DNA of 64,000 bases, taken from assembly GCA_016792625.1 (NCBI GenBank), contig JAEUKK010000008.1, forward strand, positions 33,726-97,725, in the 5' to 3' direction. Source of the DNA: Deltaproteobacteria bacterium. Lineage in GTDB: Bacteria; Myxococcota_A; UBA796; UBA2385. Numbering within the stretch: the first letter of the stretch is position 1; each line of letters begins with the position of its first letter. Positions 8,862 to 17,708 of this stretch are shown here, piece by piece. Both the position numbers and the translations under genes were made by a program. The notes below the pieces were generated by a model, which was not told where the DNA came from, made no database searches, and saw only the letters and a list, made by a program, of their open reading frames with translations.

Positions 8862-9731
8862 CTACCAGCGCACGGGGTTGGTCGTGGCGCCCCACCAGTC
8901 GCCGGGCAGCGTGGTCCCCCGGGTCACGCGGGCGGTGGCCGGGTCGATCTCGACCAGCCGGCCGCCCGACGAGAAGCCGGTGAGGTTGCCGCCCACCTCG
9001 CCGATGCCCCAGAGCCCGTACTCGCCGATGTCGCCGATCCAGGTCGCGGCGCCCGTGCTGGGGTCGACCCGCACGAGGTGGTCGGTGAAGCCGTCGCCCA
9101 CCACGGTCCAGTAGAGGTTTCCGTCGGGCATGCCCACGATATCGCCCGAGGTCGTGTAGCCGCCGGTGGTGGGGAAGCTCGTGAGGCGCCCCGTGGCGAT
9201 GTCGACGGTGTACAGCCCGCCACCTGCCCCGAGCAGGGTGCCGTCTGACAGAAAGGTGAGGCCGACCAGGGAGCTGTCGAGGGTGGCGACATAGGTCAGG
9301 CGCGCCGTGCTCGCGTCAACCTCGTAGAGCGAGGTGAAGGAGACCGCGAACATGCGCCCGCTGAGATCGATGGCCAGGTCGGTGATGTCTTCGGTCGAGC
9401 CGCGCGGGTCAGAGAAGGTGCCGATGCGCACGACCCCCGTCGAGGGCTCCCAGGCGTAGAGCTCGGTGGCCGTGTGCACATAGTTGGTCGCCGTGGCCAG
9501 CTCGGGGTCGGGCTCGGTCTCGCCGCTGCCGCCCGGCGTGCCCGAGTCGTCGGGATCAGCGCCGCTGTCGTCGTCATCGCCGTCAGCGCCGCCGCTGTCT
9601 TCGGCCTCGGCCCCGCCCGCAGGCTTGGGCTTGGAATTGACCGTGTAGTCGCTGCAGGCGGCGAGGCCGAACGTGGCGAGGGCCAGCGCGGCGAGGGGGC
9701 GGGTTATTGAGGGGAGGGGACGGAAGGTCAT
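8862..9731 (-). CDS. putative lipoprotein with SMP-30/NHL-like beta-propeller
   Basis: 289 residues. The ATG at 9731 is preferred over an in-frame upstream start because a GGAG lies 9 bases before it and the product then begins with a clean lipoprotein signal (ALATFGLAAC, lipobox LAAC). A low-complexity Asp/Gly/Ser linker (about residues 33-70) leads to a repeated pattern of short strands (DLAIDLSGRMFAVS, LYEVDASTARLTYV, GLTFLSDGTLLG, LYTVDIATGRL, LVRVDPSTGAATWIG, LVEIDPATARV). These look like blades of a beta-propeller of the kind seen in SMP-30/NHL or DUF-type surface proteins. It ends 9 bases before the NAGPA-type gene, so the two are probably co-transcribed. Confidence 0.8.
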   Translation of the reverse strand: MTFRPLPSITRPLAALALATFGLAACSDYTVNSKPKPAGGAEAEDSGGADGDDDDSGADPDDSGTPGGSGETEPDPELATATNYVHTATELYAWEPSTGVVRIGTFSDPRGSTEDITDLAIDLSGRMFAVSFTSLYEVDASTARLTYVATLDSSLVGLTFLSDGTLLGAGGGLYTVDIATGRLTSFPTTGGYTTSGDIVGMPDGNLYWTVVGDGFTDHLVRVDPSTGAATWIGDIGEYGLWGIGEVGGNLTGFSSGGRLVEIDPATARVTRGTTLPGDWWGATTNPVRW

Positions 9732-9796
9732 GGGGATCAGCTCCAGGGCGCAGCATAGCGCGGGGGAGCGGCCCCGGATCGCCGCGCGGCGCGCCC

Positions 9797-10930
9797 TCAC
9801 TCGCTGCTCTGCCCGACCTCGCCCAGGCTGTCGAGGACCACCAGATCGTTGATCAGCTCGATCACCGGCAGCAGCTCAGGCCAGCCCTCGCGCAGGGGGG
9901 TCAGGGCGTCGAGGGCCTCGCGGGCCCGACCGGTGCGCAGGGCCGCCTCGGCCATGGCCAAGCGCAGGGCGGCCGAGCTGCGGGGGCTGAGCCCGCGGGT
10001 CTGGGTCGCGTCAAAGGCCAGCATCAAGGCGGCGCCGGCCTCGGTCGGTCGCCCCGCGGCGAGCAGGGCCTCGGCCTCGACGCGCAGGGCCTCGGAGCGC
10101 CAGAGGCCCACCAGCTGCAGGTCGCGCTCTAGCTCGACCCCGCCCGGCCCGGCGGCAGCGGCCCAGCCGCGGGCCCGCTCGTCGAGCGCGGCGTCGAGCG
10201 CGTGCACTTGGTCACGCACCGCCTGCAGGTCGGCGGCGGCGCTGAGCCGCAGCCCGAGCGTGGCGGCCAGGGCGCCAGCGGGGGGCTCCGCCGGGGAGGC
10301 CCAGCGGGCGCTGAGCGCGACCTGTGACAGAGGGTCGAGGTCAGCCAGATCGGGGACGGGATGGAGGACCACCAGGGTCGCCGGGAGGAATGGGTCAGGT
10401 AGGGGAGGGGAGGCCGCGGTCAGCGCCGCGCAAGGCCCGCCCTCAGCGGGGAGCTGCCTGGCGGCCCGGGCCTCGAGGTGGGCCGCGTGGCAGGCGGCCA
10501 GCGCCCCGCCCGCGGGGACCGGTGGAGAGGCGACGCCTGCGAGGACCGCGCCCCCATCCGTGTTCACGGCGGACGCCGCCGCCTGGACACCCGAGAGCAG
10601 CGCCGGGTCACCCCGCCGCGCCCAGCCCTCGGCCCACAGCCGCCAGGCCTCGGTTGACACCCGCAGCAGGGCCCGGGCGAGCTCGGCCCTCCGGAGCGCG
10701 AGGCGCCGCCCGGCAGGGCCCCCGGCCTCGCCGACCTGCGCAGGGCCCGGCCAGCCGCCGCGGTGCAGGCTGACCCAGCCCTCGCGGTCTTCGGCGACCA
10801 GCGCGTCAAAACGCGCGGGGTCGGCCATCAGGGTGGGGATCCAGCCGGGGTCGGCGGCGGCGGGGGCAACTTCGGGCGCCTCAGGGCCGGCGCAGCCGAC
10901 CAGAAGTCCGAGCAGGGCGGCGATCCGCAC
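9797..10930 (-). CDS. Ala-rich helical putative lipoprotein, unknown function
   Basis: 377 residues. The GTG at 10930 abuts the stop codon of the upstream lipoprotein gene, so translation is likely coupled. The N-terminus is a short lipoprotein signal with lipobox near LLVGC-AGPE. The rest is almost entirely Ala/Leu-rich helices; the last third (RPTEAGAALMLAFDAT, RLAMAEAALRTGRAREALDA) looks like TPR-type helical hairpins. No catalytic motif is visible. It lies in the lipoprotein block that follows the pseudokinase gene. It could be an adaptor or scaffold in the periplasm, but that is inference from fold type only. Confidence 0.7.
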   Translation of the reverse strand: MRIAALLGLLVGCAGPEAPEVAPAAADPGWIPTLMADPARFDALVAEDREGWVSLHRGGWPGPAQVGEAGGPAGRRLALRRAELARALLRVSTEAWRLWAEGWARRGDPALLSGVQAAASAVNTDGGAVLAGVASPPVPAGGALAACHAAHLEARAARQLPAEGGPCAALTAASPPLPDPFLPATLVVLHPVPDLADLDPLSQVALSARWASPAEPPAGALAATLGLRLSAAADLQAVRDQVHALDAALDERARGWAAAAGPGGVELERDLQLVGLWRSEALRVEAEALLAAGRPTEAGAALMLAFDATQTRGLSPRSSAALRLAMAEAALRTGRAREALDALTPLREGWPELLPVIELINDLVVLDSLGEVGQSSE

Positions 10931-11380
10931 TCACTCCCCCTCGTAGGTGGCGCCCGCGCCCTCAGGGCGCTCCTTGAGCGAGCCGGGGTCGATCTCCACC
11001 CCCGGGGCCTCGACCCGCACCGTGTCTTCAGTCAGGGTGATCGGGTCGAGGATCAGCTCGCCGCGCTTGTAGATGACGTCGTGGCGGCTGACATGGTAGC
11101 CGAGGCGGAACAGCTCGACGGTGTAGGTGCGCCGGCGGTCGAGCTTGACCCGCTGCCCAGTCTCGTCACGCATGTAGTTGATGCGAAAGGCGCCTTCGGG
11201 GTCGGTGAGCAGCTCGACGTCGCCCGGGTCGAGCGAGACGATGACCCGCTCGACCGGGTCGCCGTTGCGGTCGACCACCGCGCCCGAGATCGCGGACTTG
11301 GCCGCGCAGCCGCCGATCAGCGGGCCGAGGCAGAGCGCGCACAGCCAGCGCGCGGCGCGGGTGAGGGGCGGGTTCGGCAT
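10931..11380 (-). CDS. small lipoprotein with carboxypeptidase-regulatory-like beta-sandwich
   Basis: 149 residues. The ATG at 11380 gives a lipoprotein signal (LCALCLGPLIGGC, lipobox IGGC). The mature part begins SAISGAVVDRNGDPVERVIV, followed by TDPEGAFRINYM and TYTVELFRLGYH; the pattern G-x-V-x-D-x-x-G-x-P then D-x-x-G-x-F is that of the carboxypeptidase regulatory-like/peptidase-associated beta-sandwich. Such domains are non-enzymatic and often occur in surface or outer-membrane proteins. It sits 23 bases after the pseudokinase gene and directly abuts the next lipoprotein gene, so all three are likely one transcript. Confidence 0.8.
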   Translation of the reverse strand: MPNPPLTRAARWLCALCLGPLIGGCAAKSAISGAVVDRNGDPVERVIVSLDPGDVELLTDPEGAFRINYMRDETGQRVKLDRRRTYTVELFRLGYHVSRHDVIYKRGELILDPITLTEDTVRVEAPGVEIDPGSLKERPEGAGATYEGE

Positions 11381-11403
11381 GGCGGGGCTCCCGGGGGCGT
11401 GGC

Positions 11404-14400
11404 TCAGTCGAGCCGCTTGCGGATGTCCTCGAGGGAGGCCAGCTCGCGGTTGGCCACCTCGACCAGGTCGGCCCGTCCGGCGACCTGCTGGGCGTAGCGC
11501 TGCCAATAGCGGATGGCCTGCTGGCACAGCTCGCGCTGGCGGGCCTCGTCGGCGGCGGTGTGCATGAGGCCCTTGCTCGCCTTGGCCTCGAGCTCGTAGA
11601 TCTGGGCCTTTTTGTCGGCCATCAGCTCGGGCGGGATGCGCTGCCAGTGGCGCTCGGCGAGGCTGGCCCGCTCGAGCGCCCGGCCGTACTGCTTCGCGTT
11701 GAGATCGAAGCGCGCGACGTCAATGAGCACGAGCGGGTTGTACTTGTTCTCGGGCAGGCTGAGCAGCTCGTCGAGGTAGCGCTTCTCACCGCTGGTGCTG
11801 CGCTTTTGGCGGGCGTCCATGGCGAGGATGGTGCGCGAGCGGGTGAAGCGCTCGTCGGACCGGCCGATGGTCTCGAGCTCCATCACCTCAGACGGGCTCA
11901 GCTTGCCCTTGGCGGCGCTGCGGCCGAGCCGGTCGATGTCGACCGCCCCGGGCTGCACGGGCTCAAGCGTGGGGTCGGGCGGCGGCTCGCCCCCGGTGCG
12001 GCTGCGGCTCGTTCCCCCGTCGGCGCGGGCGGCGGCGGGGGCTGGCGCGGGCTCGGGCGCGCGACCCGCAGAGGCGCGGGGCACGGGGACGGCCTCAGCC
12101 ACGCCATCCTCACCGGCGTCGCCGCGGGTGTTGGCCCCGGTCGGGGCGCGCGCGCCGGCCTCGGCAGGGGGCGCGGCGCTCGGCTCGACCGGATCCGGCT
12201 CTTCGGCGGCCAGCGCCTCGGCGTCGGCCGGCGCGGCGGCGATCGGCTCGCCGGAGGGCTGCTCTTCAGCGGCCAGCGCCTCGGCGGTCGCGGCGGCGGC
12301 CACGGGCGCGTCGTCTGCGGCCCGCGCGCCATCTTCGACGGGCGGTGCGCCCACCGCAACGCCATCTTCGACCAGCGCGGCGTCGGCGACAGCGGACGGG
12401 GCGCCCTCGCGGGACCACCACAGCGCGCCGCCCGCGCAGGTGAGCACGACCAGCGCGGCGGCGGCGGCAACAGCCACCAGAACGCCGATGCCCGCAGCGT
12501 TCGTGGGGCTGGGCGGCTCAGGTGCCGGCGGAGGTTCGCGGCCCTCGTCGACCGGCGCGACCACGCTCAACGGGGAGGGCGCGGCCCGCGGGGGCGCGAC
12601 CTGCAAGGGGGTGGCGTCCGGGGCGGCGGGCAGCGGCGTGGGGCCGGGCTCGGGTGGGCTCGACCACCGGGTCGCGGGAGGCGGGGCCGCGGGCGGTGGG
12701 GCTACCAAAGCAGCGACCGCCGCCGGTTCGGGCAGCTCGGAGGGGTCGAGGTCAGTGGGCGGGGCCGCCGGGCGCGGCGCGGGCGCGAGGCTGGCCAGCG
12801 GCGAGCGGATGAACGAGGTCTCGTCGGGGCGCAGGCCGGGCAAGAAGGCGGCGCTGTCGTCGCCAGCCCCCGCGCCCGGCGGCCGGTTCAGCGCGGCCGG
12901 CACCGAGATCGCGATGGGAACAGGCCCAGGGAGGGTGTTCTCGGGCTCTGGTAGGTCGCTCGCGTCAGCGGGGAGCAGCGGACCCGTGCGCTCGGGGGCC
13001 GGCCCCTGCGCCCAGGGCGGGGGAGCCGCGGCCGGGGGCGGCCCGGACAATGGCGGCCCGGACATGGGCGGCCCGGATGGAGGTGGCGCCGGCGGGAGAG
13101 GAGCGGGCGGGAGAGGAGCAGGCGGCGGCGCGGCCACCACGGGGAGCGCGCCGGGTGGCGGCACCGGGAGGGGCGCCGGGCCCGGCGTGACCGGCGGGGC
13201 AGCGCGGCCTGCTGGATCGTGCAGATCGACGTGCAGGTCGGGCAAGGGGCGGCGACCCTGGGCGAAGATCGGCGCGCTCGGGGCCTCGGTCGCCCCGGCG
13301 GACGATGCGGCGGACGATGCAGCGGACAACGCGGGCGCCTCGGGCGGGGGCGCGAGCGGCGGCGGCGCGGCCACCGGCGGGGGGAGGAGCGCCGGCGCGG
13401 GCGCGGCCAGCGGAGGCGGGCCCGCGGGCAAGGGCACCGGGTCGTGCACCGGGCCTGGCTCGTCGGCGAAGGCGTCAAAGGCGAAGGTGCGCCGCTCGCC
13501 GTCGGCTTCGGCGGGGTCGTCGGCCGCGGTCGGCGCGGGAGGGGGCGCGCCCTCGCCTTCCGAGAGGGCGAGGTCTTGGGCCGCCAAGGCGAACATCGGG
13601 CCGACGAAGCGCCGGGTGTCGTCGGCGATGGTGTTGAAGGAGTAGCCGGCCATCAGGCCGCGCAGGTCTTCGCGCAGCACGAAGGCGCGGTGGTAGCGGT
13701 AGCGCGGGTTGCGGGCGAGGGCGCGGGCGAGGACCTTGTCGAGGCCCGGCAAGGTCTGGCGCAGCTGCTCAAGCTTGTCGCCGACCTCGGCCCGGCGGAT
13801 GTTGTGGATGGTCTGCAGGCTGCTCGCGCCGCGGAACAGCGCCTCGCCGGTGGCCATCTCGTAGAGCAGGGCGCCGAGCGCGAAGATGTCGCTGGCGGGG
13901 GTGAGCTCTTCTTCGGGGACGGTCTGCTCGGGGCTCAGGTACTCGAGCCGCAGGCCACCAGCGGCCGCGCCGCCGTAGGGCAGGGTCGAGGGGGAGCGCA
14001 CGAGGCCGTAGTTGCCCAGCACCACCTTGCCCTCGCGGGTGATGACCACCGCGGCTGGGCAGAGCGCGAGGTGGAGCACGTGGTGCTGGCCGCTCGCCGC
14101 GGCGGGCCGGCCGTGCATGGCCTCGAGCGCGTTGCAGATGAGCGTGGCGAGGTTGAGGAAGACGTTGGGCGGCAGGCCGCGCCCGCTGCCCTGTGACCAG
14201 CGGAGCACACGCTCGAGATCAACGCCCTCGACGTGGCTCTCGACGATGAAGCGCTCGGTGCCGTCGCTGACCCACTCGTGCACCTGGGCCAAAAAGGGGT
14301 GCCGCACGCCGCAGAGGTCGCGCACCCGCGCCTCGGTGGCCTCGAGGCGCCCAGCTTCGCGCAGCACCACCGGCAGGACCCGGCGCACCACCACCTGCTC

Positions 14401-14505
14401 TTCGCCCCGCTGGTCGAGCCGGCCCAGGTAGCTCTCAGCCACGCCGCTCGCGCCGAGGCGCCGCAGCAGCGTGAAGGGACCGACCGTGCGGGGGAGGAGG
14501 AGCAT
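11404..14505 (-). CDS. membrane-anchored Ser/Thr pseudokinase with long Pro/Ala-rich linker and C-terminal helical domain
   Basis: 1033 residues from the ATG at 14505; the open frame continues upstream only through intergenic and antisense DNA. Residues 9-285 have the fold landmarks of a bacterial PknB-type kinase: a glycine loop LGASGVAESYLG (17-28), LSPEQ (191-195), DIFALGALLYEMATG (206-220). Key catalytic residues are gone: the HRDLKPxN loop reads HLALCPAAV (145-153), so the Asp, Lys and Asn are Ala, Cys and Ala; the DFG motif reads NYG (165-167); the VAIK lysine position appears to be Arg41. A Pro/Ala/Ser-rich linker (about 318-668) includes SGPPMSGPPLSGPP, then one membrane helix (about 671-693), an acidic Ala-rich stretch, and a helical, TPR-like end (about 853-1033). 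Probable scaffold or sensor rather than active kinase. Confidence 0.88.
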   Translation of the reverse strand: MLLLPRTVGPFTLLRRLGASGVAESYLGRLDQRGEEQVVVRRVLPVVLREAGRLEATEARVRDLCGVRHPFLAQVHEWVSDGTERFIVESHVEGVDLERVLRWSQGSGRGLPPNVFLNLATLICNALEAMHGRPAAASGQHHVLHLALCPAAVVITREGKVVLGNYGLVRSPSTLPYGGAAAGGLRLEYLSPEQTVPEEELTPASDIFALGALLYEMATGEALFRGASSLQTIHNIRRAEVGDKLEQLRQTLPGLDKVLARALARNPRYRYHRAFVLREDLRGLMAGYSFNTIADDTRRFVGPMFALAAQDLALSEGEGAPPPAPTAADDPAEADGERRTFAFDAFADEPGPVHDPVPLPAGPPPLAAPAPALLPPPVAAPPPLAPPPEAPALSAASSAASSAGATEAPSAPIFAQGRRPLPDLHVDLHDPAGRAAPPVTPGPAPLPVPPPGALPVVAAPPPAPLPPAPLPPAPPPSGPPMSGPPLSGPPPAAAPPPWAQGPAPERTGPLLPADASDLPEPENTLPGPVPIAISVPAALNRPPGAGAGDDSAAFLPGLRPDETSFIRSPLASLAPAPRPAAPPTDLDPSELPEPAAVAALVAPPPAAPPPATRWSSPPEPGPTPLPAAPDATPLQVAPPRAAPSPLSVVAPVDEGREPPPAPEPPSPTNAAGIGVLVAVAAAAALVVLTCAGGALWWSREGAPSAVADAALVEDGVAVGAPPVEDGARAADDAPVAAAATAEALAAEEQPSGEPIAAAPADAEALAAEEPDPVEPSAAPPAEAGARAPTGANTRGDAGEDGVAEAVPVPRASAGRAPEPAPAPAAARADGGTSRSRTGGEPPPDPTLEPVQPGAVDIDRLGRSAAKGKLSPSEVMELETIGRSDERFTRSRTILAMDARQKRSTSGEKRYLDELLSLPENKYNPLVLIDVARFDLNAKQYGRALERASLAERHWQRIPPELMADKKAQIYELEAKASKGLMHTAADEARQRELCQQAIRYWQRYAQQVAGRADLVEVANRELASLEDIRKRLD

Positions 14506-14655
14506 GCAGGTTCCGGGGGCGGCGCCGCGGCCGAGCGGAGGGCGCCGGTGGGTGCGGCGGGCCGGGGCGCGGGTGGAAGGGGGCGCGCCGTCCGAGCATA
14601 TTCCGGCCCGGCCCGGGCGGGGCGCGCCGGTTATGCGGCGGCGGGAGGGGCCACC

Positions 14656-15210
14656 ATGCTGCACCATCACCCCCGACCTGCTCCCGGGGTGGTGGGTCGC
14701 GCCGGGCTCGGCCAGGTCCTTCGTGTGGGCTTGGCCCTGGGGCTCCTCCTCAGCGGCTGCGTGAAGCAGGCGAAGGTCGTCGGTCTCATCGACGCGAGCG
14801 CTCCGACGCCTGTGCTGGTTGACACCGAGGGCAAGCGGTACCGGCTCGGGGTCGACGCCGGCAGCGATGAAGAGCAGCTCCAGCAGCTGGCCGGCTGCGG
14901 GGTCCTGGTTGAGGGCGCCGTGCGCGGGCGCCGCCTTGAGGTCGACCGCTACCGGGTGATGGACGCCGGCGATGGCTCCGCTCCTTTTGTCGGTCAGCTT
15001 CGCTTCGAGCGGGGCGCGCTGGTCCTGCATGATCGACAGGGCGCGGGTGCGCTGCGGGTGCTCGCCGCCGAGGGTGGCCCCTCGCTGGCCGAACTTCAGG
15101 GGCTCGTCGGTCAGGATGTCGTACTCATCGGCTTTGTCGCATCGGCGCAGGCTGTGGTCGCCATGCGTTGGCGGGCGCTGGGCCCGGCGCTGCCGCCGGC
15201 CCCACGCTGA
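14656..15210 (+). CDS. putative lipoprotein, unknown function
   Basis: 184 residues. The ATG at 14656 follows a strong GGGAGGGG. The N-terminus has basic residues, a hydrophobic stretch and a lipobox (GLALGLLLSGC), giving a lipoprotein. The mature part contains two repeats of a small beta-rich unit: AKVVGLIDASAPTPVLVDTE with YRLGVDAG, and GQLRFERGALVLHDR with DVVLIGFV, which resembles OB-like barrel strands; that reading is tentative. It is divergent from the pseudokinase gene across a 150-base gap that must hold both promoters. Confidence 0.7.
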   Translation: MLHHHPRPAPGVVGRAGLGQVLRVGLALGLLLSGCVKQAKVVGLIDASAPTPVLVDTEGKRYRLGVDAGSDEEQLQQLAGCGVLVEGAVRGRRLEVDRYRVMDAGDGSAPFVGQLRFERGALVLHDRQGAGALRVLAAEGGPSLAELQGLVGQDVVLIGFVASAQAVVAMRWRALGPALPPAPR

Positions 15211-15293
15211 GCCGCCGCGCTGCGCCCTCCGGGAGACCCCCATTGCGGCGCCGCCCCCCCCTGTGCTAGCGTCCCCACCCTGGGCGGGTGCGG

Positions 15294-17666
15294 ATGAATC
15301 GACGCTATTGTTTTTCTTGTGGGACGGCGCTCCCGCGTGAGGCGGGGCCGGTCGGCGCGGCCTGGCGCCCGGCGGGCCTCTGTGCGCGCTGCGCGCAGAG
15401 CGGGCCCCAGATCGCCGTGGAGCGCGTGCGATACGAGGTGCGCGGCGAGGACGGCGCGGTCCGCGGCCCGCTCTCGCTCGACGCGGTGGTGGATCAGCTG
15501 CAGCGCAAGGTGTTGAGCCCGGGCAGCCGGGTCGCCCGGGTCGGCGCCGCGCACGTGCACGCCTACGCGCTGCCCGAGCTGGCCAACCACTTCATCCCCG
15601 GCACCCGCGAGCAGGCGGCGCTCGACAAGGGGCGCGCGGCAGAGGCCTCGGCCCGGCGCAGCGGCGCCCTGCGCCGGGGTGGTCGGGCGGCCGCGGTCGG
15701 CCTCGCCGCGTCGGCCGCAATTGGCCTCGCTGCTTGGGGTTGGATGAACGACCTCTTTGTGGTGCCCGAGGCGGCCACCGCGGCCATCGAGGCCGAGGCC
15801 GCGGCGCTGTTCGCTACCGCACAAGAGAAGGTCGAGCTCGCTTTTGGTGATCCTGCCGCGCGGGTCGGGCCGCGCGCCGTTCCGGGTGAGGCGCTGCTCG
15901 CCCAGCTGACCACCGCCTGGCCCAGCCCGCAGGGGCACGCGGTGCTGCACCTCGCCGAGGCCCGCGTGCTGATGTGGCAGGGCACGACCACGGCGATGGG
16001 CCAAGCCCGGGTGCGCCTTGAGCAGGCCGCGGTGCTCTCGCCCGAAGACGGCGAGGTCTGGGCCTCCTTGGCCGAGGTCTACGCCACGCTGTCTGAGCGC
16101 GAGCTCGAGCTCGGCGCCCGCGCGGCCCAGGCGGCCGACCGGGCTGACGCGCTGATCGACGGCCCCAGCGTGCTTCGGGCGCAAGCGGCGGTGGCCATGG
16201 CCGCCGGTGACCGCTCCCGCGCGGCCGACATCGCGACCCCCTGCGGCGAACCGCCCAGCGCGGCGGTCGACCTCAGCAAAGGTGTGGACCCGACCTGCGC
16301 CTACTTCGTCGCCGCGGCGCTGGGCCGTGACCGGGAGCTCGCCGCCCTCGCCCGCGCGTACCCCGACAACTTCCGCATCCAGCTCGCCCGGGCCGAGTCG
16401 GAGCTGCACGCAGGGCGGCCGCTCGACGCCGCCGAGCTGGCGGGCAAGCTCGCCCGCGCCCACCCCAAAGAGAGCGCGCCCTGGGGTGTTTTGCTCGACG
16501 CGCACGTCGCGGTGGGCGCCTGGGGCGACGCGCGACAGGCCGGAGAGCGGCTGCGCGCCCTCTCCCCCCAAGATCTGCGCCGCCGGGTGCTCCTCGCGAA
16601 CGTGCTGCTCAAGGCCGAGGGGCAGGCCCAGGCCGCGCTGACCGAGCTCGACGAGATCATCAAGCTGGACGCCTTTGCGGCCTATGTAGAGCGCGCGCAG
16701 GTCTTCGCGGACGCCGCGGCCGCGGCCGCTGCCCTCAAGCGCCACGAGCAGGCGCTGGCCTACGCCGACCGCGGCTTGGCGGTCAGCGGCGCGCACCCGG
16801 CGGCCACGCTGCACAAGGCCATCGCGCTGGCCCAGCTGGGCAAGCACGCCGACGCCGAGCTGACCCTGCGGGGCGCTGATCTCACCGGCCTGTCGAGCGG
16901 CGACAGCGGGCGCTTTCATGTGGGCGCGGCGGCCCTGCACTTGCGCGGCGGGCGCGAGCGCCTCGCCGAGTCTGAGCTGAGCCAGGCGCTCGAGGCCGAT
17001 CCCTCCTCGGCCCACGCCCGCTTGGTCAAGGCCTGGGCCCGCGCCGTGCTCAAGGACGGCGAAGGCGCCGTGCGGCACATCGAAGAGGCCGCCTTCCTCG
17101 ATCTGAGCGCCGACCGCGTGCGCAGCCCGCTGCGCGCAGTCTGGCTGCCCCGCCTCGACTACAGCGAGCTGCTGCGGGCCCTCGACGCCGAGCTGGGGGC
17201 TGACCTCCGTTTTGACAAGCGCCTCGCCGGCGCGCGCGGCATCGTCGCGGCGGTCAACGGCCAGGCCGAAGCACGGGGCCTGCTCGAGAAGGGCGCAGGC
17301 GCGGGCATAGACGGGGCGTGGAGCCGGGCCGCGCTCGCCCAGGTCTACCTGGAGCGCGGCATGCCCGGGCCCGCGCGCAGCACCGCCGCCGCGATCAAGC
17401 ACCGGGGCGGCGATCCGGCGATTGGGCTGGGCGTCCAGGCCCGCGCGGCCAGCCAGCTCAAAGATCCGGCAGAGGCGCGCAGCCTGTTCGCCCAGGCCCT
17501 GGATCGTGACCCCCAGCTCGCCGTCCTGCACCGCTGGCGGGGTGAGCACCTCGCGGCGGCCGGCGAGAAGGCCGACGCGGCGCGTGAGCTCAAAGAGGCG
17601 CTGCGCCTCGCGCCCGATGACATGGCGGCGCAGCGGGCCCTGGTGGAGCTTGAGCGGGCGCGCTAG
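15294..17666 (+). CDS. zinc-ribbon/GYF-like membrane protein with TPR repeats
   Basis: 790 residues from ATG 15294 (a GTG six bases upstream is also possible). Residues 5-37 form a zinc ribbon with two CxxC pairs (CFSCG and CARC). Residues about 48-100 resemble the GYF_2 domain (VRGEDGAVRGPLSLDAVVDQ). One membrane helix follows (about 131-150, AVGLAASAAIGLAAWGW). The remaining 600 residues are tetratricopeptide-like hairpins, for example AELAGKLARAHPKESAPWGV, QALAYADRGLAVSGAHPAAT, AESELSQALEADPSSAHARL and ARELKEALRLAPDDMAAQRA. The topology suggests a cytoplasmic sensing domain linked to a periplasmic TPR scaffold. Similar architecture is common in myxobacterial genomes; its partners are unknown. 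Confidence 0.8.
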   Translation: MNRRYCFSCGTALPREAGPVGAAWRPAGLCARCAQSGPQIAVERVRYEVRGEDGAVRGPLSLDAVVDQLQRKVLSPGSRVARVGAAHVHAYALPELANHFIPGTREQAALDKGRAAEASARRSGALRRGGRAAAVGLAASAAIGLAAWGWMNDLFVVPEAATAAIEAEAAALFATAQEKVELAFGDPAARVGPRAVPGEALLAQLTTAWPSPQGHAVLHLAEARVLMWQGTTTAMGQARVRLEQAAVLSPEDGEVWASLAEVYATLSERELELGARAAQAADRADALIDGPSVLRAQAAVAMAAGDRSRAADIATPCGEPPSAAVDLSKGVDPTCAYFVAAALGRDRELAALARAYPDNFRIQLARAESELHAGRPLDAAELAGKLARAHPKESAPWGVLLDAHVAVGAWGDARQAGERLRALSPQDLRRRVLLANVLLKAEGQAQAALTELDEIIKLDAFAAYVERAQVFADAAAAAAALKRHEQALAYADRGLAVSGAHPAATLHKAIALAQLGKHADAELTLRGADLTGLSSGDSGRFHVGAAALHLRGGRERLAESELSQALEADPSSAHARLVKAWARAVLKDGEGAVRHIEEAAFLDLSADRVRSPLRAVWLPRLDYSELLRALDAELGADLRFDKRLAGARGIVAAVNGQAEARGLLEKGAGAGIDGAWSRAALAQVYLERGMPGPARSTAAAIKHRGGDPAIGLGVQARAASQLKDPAEARSLFAQALDRDPQLAVLHRWRGEHLAAAGEKADAARELKEALRLAPDDMAAQRALVELERAR

Positions 17667-17708
17667 GCGCGCGGCTCGCCGACCACGCCGCCGAGGGAGA
17701 GGGGAGCC

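Noticed and set aside
14506..15243. Upstream extension of the pseudokinase reading frame
   Set aside because: It runs through the divergent lipoprotein gene and its promoter, has no kinase-family content, and the ATG at 14505 begins a typical kinase start.
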